From Lutibacter sp. B1 (GTDB lineage Bacteria; Bacteroidota; Bacteroidia; Flavobacteriales; Flavobacteriaceae): 37,192 nt of DNA. The stretch is taken from contig NZ_JAAZUI010000025.1 of NCBI RefSeq assembly GCF_012524075.1, positions 1 to 37,192 on the forward strand. The letters run 5' to 3'. Below are positions 31,995-37,192 of the stretch, piece by piece. A program made the position numbers and the translations under genes. Each line of letters begins with the position of its first letter. The first letter of the stretch is position 1. The notes beneath the pieces were generated by a model that had not been told where the DNA came from, searched no databases, and worked only from the letters and a program-made list of their open reading frames with translations.

Positions 31995-32990
31995 ATGAGT
32001 AAAAACCCTCAAATAGCCGTTTTTGGAGGCGGAAGTTGGGCTACAGCCATTGTAAAAATGTTGAGTGAAAACCTTGAACAGGTTGGTTGGTACATGAGAA
32101 ATGAAACTACAATAGACTATATAAAAGAAAACGAACATAATCCAAATTATCTTAGTTCTGCTGAGTTTGATATAAGTAAATTGTATTTATCAAGCGATAT
32201 TAATGAGATGGTTAGATATGCTGAAATTTTAATTTTTGTGATACCTTCAGCATTTGTAAAAGGTGAACTTGATAAAATAACAGAAGATATTTCACAAAAA
32301 ATTGTTTTTTCAGCCATTAAAGGTATTGTGCCGGAAAGTGGGTTAATTGTTGGTGAACATTTTCATGAAAATTATAATATTCCTTTCGAAAATATAGGTG
32401 TAATTACCGGGCCATGTCATGCAGAAGAGGTTGCAATGGAGCGTTTATCTTACCTAACAATCGCTTGTCAAGACACCAAAAAAGCGAGAATGTTGGGAAA
32501 AAAACTTTCTAGCCATTATATAAATACTAAAATTTCTGATGATATTATTGGAACTGAGTATGCTGCCATGCTTAAAAATATTTATGCAATTGCAGCAGGT
32601 ATGGCTCATGGTTTGGGTTATGGAGATAATTTCCAATCAGTATTAATGTCAAATTCCATTCGTGAAATGAAACGTTTTATTAGAAAGGTGCATAAGATGA
32701 AACGTAACATTAACAATTCTGCTTATTTAGGAGATTTATTAGTAACAGGCTACTCAACTTTTAGTAGAAACAGAATGTTTGGTAATATGATAGGAAAAGG
32801 ATATACTGTAAAAAGCGCTATGATGGAAATGAGTATGGTGGCCGAAGGATATTATGCGGCTAAAAGTGCCTATTTACTAAATGAAAAAAATAAAGCTAAA
32901 ACCCCTATAATTGATGCTGTTTATGCAATACTTTACCAAAACAAAAATCCTAAAAATGTTTTTAAAAAATTAACAGAAGTACTAGATTAA
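31995..32990 (+). CDS. gpsA: NAD(P)H-dependent glycerol-3-phosphate dehydrogenase
   Basis: This 331-residue enzyme reduces dihydroxyacetone phosphate to sn-glycerol 3-phosphate for phospholipid synthesis. The N-terminal nucleotide-binding loop is GGGSWATA (11-18). FSAIKGI and GPCHAEEVA (GPNFA equivalent) follow. The catalytic Lys lies in YAAMLKNIYAIAAGMAHGLGYGDN, with DLLVTGYSTFSRNRMFG after it. It is followed after 78 bp by a cold-shock gene. Confidence 0.97.
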   Translation: MSKNPQIAVFGGGSWATAIVKMLSENLEQVGWYMRNETTIDYIKENEHNPNYLSSAEFDISKLYLSSDINEMVRYAEILIFVIPSAFVKGELDKITEDISQKIVFSAIKGIVPESGLIVGEHFHENYNIPFENIGVITGPCHAEEVAMERLSYLTIACQDTKKARMLGKKLSSHYINTKISDDIIGTEYAAMLKNIYAIAAGMAHGLGYGDNFQSVLMSNSIREMKRFIRKVHKMKRNINNSAYLGDLLVTGYSTFSRNRMFGNMIGKGYTVKSAMMEMSMVAEGYYAAKSAYLLNEKNKAKTPIIDAVYAILYQNKNPKNVFKKLTEVLD

Positions 32991-33068
32991 CAATATGTTA
33001 TATTTTTAAAAGTGTTTTAAAATAAAAAAAATTACACTAATTTTATCGTTTTAATATATTTTTTAACA

Positions 33069-33260
33069 ATGAAAACAGGTAAAGTAAAATTTTTTAATGA
33101 ATCTAAAGGTTTTGGATTTATTACAGATGAAAATTCTAAAACAGATTATTTTGTACACGTCTCTGGATTATCAGAAGAAATTAGAGAAGGAGATAAAGTA
33201 GAATTTGAATTAAAAGAAGGTAAAAAAGGCTTAAACGCAGTAAATGTGAAAGTAATTTAA
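33069..33260 (+). CDS. Cold-shock domain protein
   Basis: This 63-residue single cold-shock domain has RNP1 KGFGFI (13-18) and RNP2 YFVHV (28-32). The ends MKTGKVKFFN and GLNAVNVKVI are typical. It binds single-stranded RNA or DNA as a chaperone. An AT-rich 5' leader of up to 78 nt precedes it, as is often seen for csp genes. A very strong terminator follows. Confidence 0.95.
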   Translation: MKTGKVKFFNESKGFGFITDENSKTDYFVHVSGLSEEIREGDKVEFELKEGKKGLNAVNVKVI

Positions 33261-33282
33261 TATTTATTCAACAACTTTTTTA

Positions 33283-33323
33283 TAAAGAAAGCTCATCAAT
33301 ATTGATGAGCTTTCTTTATTTTT
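33283..33323 (+). terminator. Strong intrinsic terminator of the cold-shock gene
   Basis: A perfect 18-bp inverted repeat pairs 33283-33300 with 33301-33318, with no spacer. The core is GCTCATCAAT/ATTGATGAGC, followed by TTTTT. The stem is GC-enriched against the background. Confidence 0.9.
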
Positions 33324-33421
33324 CAAGAGTATTTTTTCAATAAATGTTTAATTGATTTAAATCATGTAAATAAATAGTTCTGTTTAGTAAATTTGATATG
33401 CGGTAATTTAAAACCTTTGTG

Positions 33422-33949
33422 ATGAGTGATAAAATAGGATTAATTTATGCTACAGTTGATGGACAAACGCTAAAAATATCTAATAAACTAAAAGAAGTTT
33501 TACAAGAGCATAATCAAAATTTAGAGCTATTTTCAATAGATGATTTTAACAAAGAAATTACCAGTTTTGATAAACTTATTTTAGGTTCAAGCATAAGATA
33601 CGGTATTCATAACGAAAAAATGATTGAATTTATCAACAAAAATAAAAGCAAACTGGATACTATTAAAACTGCATTTTTTTCGGTGAATTTAGTTGCCCGA
33701 AAATCCGAAAAAAACCAACCTCATACAAACCCTTATGTGGTTAAATTTTTTAAAAATATAGATTGGGAACCAACCATTGTAGAAGTTTTTGCAGGTAAAT
33801 TAGATTATAAAAAGTACAAGTTTATTGATAGAATTATGATTCAGTTTATTATGTGGATGACCAAAGGCCCAACTAATCCTAATACCGAAATTGAATATAC
33901 CAATTGGAACCAAGTAGATGAATTTGGTAAGATTTTAATAAAATTATAA
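33422..33949 (+). CDS. Flavodoxin-domain protein, HemG-like protoporphyrinogen oxidase
   Basis: This 175-residue flavodoxin-like protein resembles HemG, a menaquinone-dependent protoporphyrinogen IX dehydrogenase. The FMN phosphate loop is YATVDGQTLKI near the start. GSSIRYGIHNEKMIEF and TAFFSVNLVARK (about 60-95), and the C-terminal IMWMTKGPTNPNTEIEYTNW, are HemG family phrases. I start at ATG 33422, not the GTG at 33419. No other heme genes are nearby. The role in heme synthesis is therefore inferred from the family only. Confidence 0.85.
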   Translation: MSDKIGLIYATVDGQTLKISNKLKEVLQEHNQNLELFSIDDFNKEITSFDKLILGSSIRYGIHNEKMIEFINKNKSKLDTIKTAFFSVNLVARKSEKNQPHTNPYVVKFFKNIDWEPTIVEVFAGKLDYKKYKFIDRIMIQFIMWMTKGPTNPNTEIEYTNWNQVDEFGKILIKL

Positions 33950-34223
33950 TTTATATATTCTACTGAAAAATAAGTAGAAACCTAAAAGTTTATTTTGTTA
34001 TTAAAATAATTTTCCTTTTTTTTGGTGTCTAACTAAAAAACAAACAAACAATCAAACATTATTCCTAAATAGTGTATAAAATACAATTGCAAAATACTAA
34101 TTACATACATCTGGGTTTTATAAATATTTAAAAATTAATAAAAGTATTTATTACGAAAAATTTATAAAATTTAACCTGTACAAATGGTTTTAAGCTCAAA
34201 AAATCCTGCTAATTTATTGTTCA

Positions 34224-36821
34224 ATGAAAAAAATCGAAAAAGCTATTAAATACAAATATATAGTATTTATAATAACTATTTTAGTTACTATTATTGCTAT
34301 AGTATCAATTATACAGCACAGTATTAATTTACAAAAAACAGATGCTAAAACAATAAATTTATCGGGTAAACAACGAATGTTAAGCCAACAAATTACCAAG
34401 CAAATTCTTTTTATAAACCAAAACGAAAGTAATTCAGGTTCATATACAATCACTACATTAAAAGAACTTACTAACGAATTTGAAAATGCTCATAATTATT
34501 TGTATTCAAATAATAAGAACAAAGTAAAGAATCCTACAATTGATTCTCTGTATAGAGAATTAGAACCCTATAAAAATAAAATTATAGCATCAAGCAGAAA
34601 TGTTGTTGAAAATCCAAAACCGGAAGTATTAAAAGAATCTTTAAAAACAGTTTCAGAAGCAGAACGTCCTTTTTTAATAATTATGGATAGTATAGTTGGT
34701 ATATATCAAAAAAATGCAGAAAATAAACTTAAAAACTTAAAAACCGCTATTTATATACTAACTGCTTTAGCGTTGCTAGTAATGATAGCCGAATTTATTT
34801 TTGTTTTATTACCGGTTTTTAATCAACTGTATAAAAAAAACATAGAACTTTCTAAAATCAATAGCGAATTGGTAACTTCAGAAAATGAGATTCGCACTAA
34901 AATGGACGAGGTTAGTAAACTTAAAGTCAATTTAGAAAAGCAGCAACAGTATAACAAAATTTTTATTGATAAAGCACCTAGCGCAATAGCAATGTTTGAT
35001 ACTAAAATGAGATATATTGCTGCTTCTGAAAGATGGAAAGAAGATTACAAATTACAAGGACAAGAAATTATTGGTAGATCTCATTACGATGTTTTTCCTG
35101 AAATAGGTGATGATTGGAAGCAACACCATCAGGAATGTTTAAAAGGTGCTATTAACAAATGCGATGAAGCACCTTTTAGAAGAGCAGATGGTTCGCTTCA
35201 GTGGATTACATGGGATGTACGCCCATGGTATATTTCAGAAAATGAAATTGGCGGACTATTAATGAATACTGCCGATATTACACGGATAAAAGAAAAAGAT
35301 GAAGAGAATAGAAGGATTAAGTACATATTAGATAAAACCAATGAAGTTGCCCGAATAGGTACCTGGGAATTTAATTTAATTACAAATGAACTTGTTTGGA
35401 GTAAAGTAATTCGTGAGATACATGAAGTATCTGAAAATTTTGAGCCAGATTTAGAAACAGCTACTAATTTTTATAAAGAAGGAGGAAGTAGAGAAAAAAT
35501 TAGAAAAGCAGTTTCAGATGCAATAGAAAATGGTAAACCTTTTGATTTAGAGCTTGAAATTATTACTGCCAAAGAAAATAATATTTGGATTCGTGCAATT
35601 GGACAAGCAGAATTTGAAGATGGAAATTGCACAAAGGTTTTTGGTGTATTTCAGGATATAAATAGTATGAAACTTTCCGAAAAAGCTTTAGATAAAGCAA
35701 ATAAAGAATTAAAAACAATGTTTAATTCCGGTCCTGTGGGTATTGTAAGTACTGATTTAGAAGGTAAAATAACATTTTTTAATAATGGAGCTGAAATGTT
35801 ATTGCAGTACTCTGCTGATGAAATTATAGGAGAAGATGCACATATTATTCATTTAGAAGAAGAAATTGTAAGTTGTAGTGAAGAGTTATCAGCTGTGTAT
35901 GGAAATAAAATTTCACCAAGAGAAGCTTTGCAGGAAATAGCCAGAAGAGAAACACATAATTTTAGAGAATGGACATTTAAGAGAAAAGACGGCACTACTT
36001 TTCCTGTGGAATTAATTTTATCTGTAGTTAGAAATGAAGCAGGGGATGCAACTGGTTATATGGGAGTTTCAACCGACATAACTGAAAGAGTAGAAAATAG
36101 ACAAAAAATTATAAAAGCCAATAATGATTTAGAATTATTAGCTAAAAGATTAATGAATCAAAATACTCAATTAGCCGATTTTGCTCATATTACATCTCAT
36201 AATTTACGTGCACCGGTGAGTAATCTTAATTCGCTTTTAGATTTTTACAAAACTTCTGAATGTGAAGAAGATAAAAATTTATTGTTTGAAAAATTTGAAT
36301 CTGTTATTCACCATTTAACATCTACTTTAAACACATTAGTAGAGGCAATTAAAACTAAAAATGAAAGTGAAAAAGATTTGGTGAAAATTAATTTTGAAAA
36401 AATTTTAAATAAAACAGAAGAAATACTCTCGGGTCAAATTTTAAAATCAGGAACCATTATAAAAAGAGATTTTTCCAAAATACCTGAAATTAAGTACAAT
36501 ATTGCATATATGGAAAGTATTTTTCTTAACTTAATAAGTAACTCAATTAAATATTGTTCTAACGATAGAATACCCGAAATTTCAATTAAATCGGAAGAAG
36601 AAAACGGTAATGTAAAATTAATATTTAAAGATAATGGATTAGGAATTGATTTAAAAAGACATGGACAAAAGTTATTTGGGTTAAATAAAACGTTTCATAG
36701 ACATCCTGAAGCCAAAGGCGTTGGATTATATATGACAAAAACTCAAATTGAGTCTATGGGAGGAACTATATTAGCAACAAGTAAAGTTAACGAAGGAACT
36801 ATTTTTACAATAAATTTTTAA
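34224..36821 (+). CDS. Membrane sensor histidine kinase with PilJ-type N-terminal sensor and three PAS domains
   Basis: This 865-residue kinase starts with a membrane helix (about 12-32). A periplasmic helical domain carries NLSGKQRMLSQQITKQIL, the type IV pili methyl-accepting/nitrate-sensor N-terminal motif. A second helix lies at about 172-196. Three PAS-type domains follow at about 245-355, 365-485 and 490-625. The H-box ITSHNLRAPVSNL has phospho-acceptor His659. The HATPase domain covers roughly 730-865 (NLISNSIKYC, DNGLGID, GVGLYMTKTQIESMGG). The next gene is a single receiver domain 11 bp downstream, the likely partner. The signal is unknown. Confidence 0.92.
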   Translation: MKKIEKAIKYKYIVFIITILVTIIAIVSIIQHSINLQKTDAKTINLSGKQRMLSQQITKQILFINQNESNSGSYTITTLKELTNEFENAHNYLYSNNKNKVKNPTIDSLYRELEPYKNKIIASSRNVVENPKPEVLKESLKTVSEAERPFLIIMDSIVGIYQKNAENKLKNLKTAIYILTALALLVMIAEFIFVLLPVFNQLYKKNIELSKINSELVTSENEIRTKMDEVSKLKVNLEKQQQYNKIFIDKAPSAIAMFDTKMRYIAASERWKEDYKLQGQEIIGRSHYDVFPEIGDDWKQHHQECLKGAINKCDEAPFRRADGSLQWITWDVRPWYISENEIGGLLMNTADITRIKEKDEENRRIKYILDKTNEVARIGTWEFNLITNELVWSKVIREIHEVSENFEPDLETATNFYKEGGSREKIRKAVSDAIENGKPFDLELEIITAKENNIWIRAIGQAEFEDGNCTKVFGVFQDINSMKLSEKALDKANKELKTMFNSGPVGIVSTDLEGKITFFNNGAEMLLQYSADEIIGEDAHIIHLEEEIVSCSEELSAVYGNKISPREALQEIARRETHNFREWTFKRKDGTTFPVELILSVVRNEAGDATGYMGVSTDITERVENRQKIIKANNDLELLAKRLMNQNTQLADFAHITSHNLRAPVSNLNSLLDFYKTSECEEDKNLLFEKFESVIHHLTSTLNTLVEAIKTKNESEKDLVKINFEKILNKTEEILSGQILKSGTIIKRDFSKIPEIKYNIAYMESIFLNLISNSIKYCSNDRIPEISIKSEEENGNVKLIFKDNGLGIDLKRHGQKLFGLNKTFHRHPEAKGVGLYMTKTQIESMGGTILATSKVNEGTIFTINF

Positions 36822-36832
36822 ATATAGATATT

Positions 36833-37120
36833 ATGAAAAAACCATACGTGATATGTATAGTAGATGACGATGAAATATATCAATTTACAATTACTAAAAT
36901 AATTGAGTTAAATAATTTGGCCGAAAAAACAATCGTTTTTTCTGATGGAGAAGAAGCATTAGATTTTATTACTGAAAATTTTGATAATGGTAAAAAACTT
37001 CCTGATATTATTTTTTTAGATATCAATATGCCTATTATGGACGGATTTCAATTTATTGAAGAATATGGACTTGCAACAAAAAGTCGGACAATTTTTTTAA
37101 GACCTAAGCTACATATTTAA
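36833..37120 (+). pseudogene. CheY-like response regulator truncated by an IS3-family insertion
   Basis: The receiver domain starts normally (MKKPYVICIVDDDEIYQF), with Asp11-Asp13 and phospho-acceptor Asp63 in FLDINMP. Homology stops after about FIEEY (residue 78). The last 17 residues (from GLATKS to KLHI) come from the flanking mobile element. The conserved Thr/Ser and Lys that complete the receiver switch are missing. The full-length family member would be about 140 residues, so the gene is probably inactive. It is the cognate partner of the PilJ-N/PAS kinase 11 bp upstream. Confidence 0.85.
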
Positions 37121-37192
37121 ATTGATAAAATTCTTGTTCTACTTCATAAGGGGTTTTATATCCCAAAGAAGAGTGTAGACGTTTTTTGTTAT
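37066..37192 (-). mobile_element. 3' end of an IS3-family insertion sequence (partial, continues beyond the window)
   Basis: The right edge encodes on the minus strand the C-terminus of an IS3-type transposase. The left boundary is placed at about 37066 (TGGACTTGC), where the response-regulator homology ends. IS3-family ends commonly start with TG, so this is consistent but not proved. Terminal inverted repeats and target duplications cannot be checked because the other end is outside the window. Confidence 0.75.
37104..37192 (-). CDS. IS3-family transposase, C-terminal fragment
   Basis: The minus-strand frame ending in TAG at 37104-37106 reads NKKRLHSSLGYKTPYEVEQE and then FYQFKYVA-stop. 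This is the C-terminal signature of the DDE integrase domain of IS3-family transposases (RLHSSLGYKTP). The 5' part lies outside the window. It interrupts the response regulator on the other strand. Confidence 0.9.
   Translation of the reverse strand, partial: NKKRLHSSLGYKTPYEVEQEFYQFKYVA

Noticed and set aside
32987-33010. TAACA/TGTTA mini-hairpin after gpsA
   Set aside because: It has a 5-bp AT-only stem. It is followed by T residues, but the stem is not stable enough to claim as a terminator.
33959-33978. TCTACT/AGTAGA hairpin after the hemG-like gene
   Set aside because: The stem is only 6 bp with no proper T tract, too weak to call a terminator.
1-37192. tRNA, rRNA genes or CRISPR arrays
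   Set aside because: I read through all gaps and saw no cloverleaf with conserved T-loop, no rRNA-like sequence and no regularly spaced direct repeats.

Overview
The window looks like chromosomal DNA from a member of the Bacteroidetes, most likely a marine-type Flavobacteriaceae. It is very AT-rich. Genes are not preceded by Shine-Dalgarno sequences, several intergenic regions carry the Bacteroidetes -7 element TAnnTTTG, and many products belong to Bacteroidetes-typical families (DUF4175 protein, small proteins often labelled 6-phosphogluconate dehydrogenase, head-GIN protein, RimK with a fused retropepsin-like domain, cupin-like protein). I assign it no further than family.

Layout. Bases 1-108 are the 3' end of a plus-strand gene. 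Bases 208-10940 are an almost unbroken minus-strand run: an OmpH/Skp-like lipoprotein, a methyltransferase, mnmG flanked by two perfect parS-like palindromes, ybeY, a very large DUF4175 protein, a NarL-type two-component pair, a decayed and two intact copies of a 7-TM membrane protein, and a 133-residue conserved-looking protein. Bases 11101-13247 are plus-strand: a small membrane protein, a structured 3' RNA, and gltX carrying an in-frame palindromic repeat. Bases 13246-16837 (minus) hold a thioesterase, a small membrane protein and a two-subunit molybdenum hydroxylase with a Tat signal. Bases 16976-21195 hold an SPFH protein (+), tatA, a head-GIN protein and rnr (-). Bases 21196-22138 contain almost no genes. 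From 22139 the strand flips and nearly everything is on plus: rpiB, a zinc CDF transporter, GNAT, cupin-like, Nudix, recA, rimK fusion, an ABC ATPase, (dut and a flippase on minus), fructosamine kinase, gpsA, a cold-shock protein, hemG-like, a PilJ-N/PAS histidine kinase and a response regulator cut by an IS3-family element at the right edge.

The main chromosomal-scale signal is replication and segregation. Gene orientation diverges around 21.2-22.1 kb, where a very AT-rich 0.5 kb region carries a cluster of DnaA-box-like 9-mers, including a perfect TTATGCACA. Two perfect TGTTCCACGTGGAACA palindromes lie 18-20 kb to the left. Together they suggest the window spans oriC and part of the parS centromere. 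This is inference and is checkable by GC skew and binding data.

The best candidate for an undescribed system is the minus-strand operon at 7483-10940: a small soluble protein, tandem 7-TM proteins (one copy collapsed by internal deletion), then a HisKA_3 kinase and a LuxR-type regulator. I assign it no function. Other points worth a second look are the repeat-derived peptide inside GltX, a three-hairpin RNA before gltX, and an IS insertion that beheads a response regulator.
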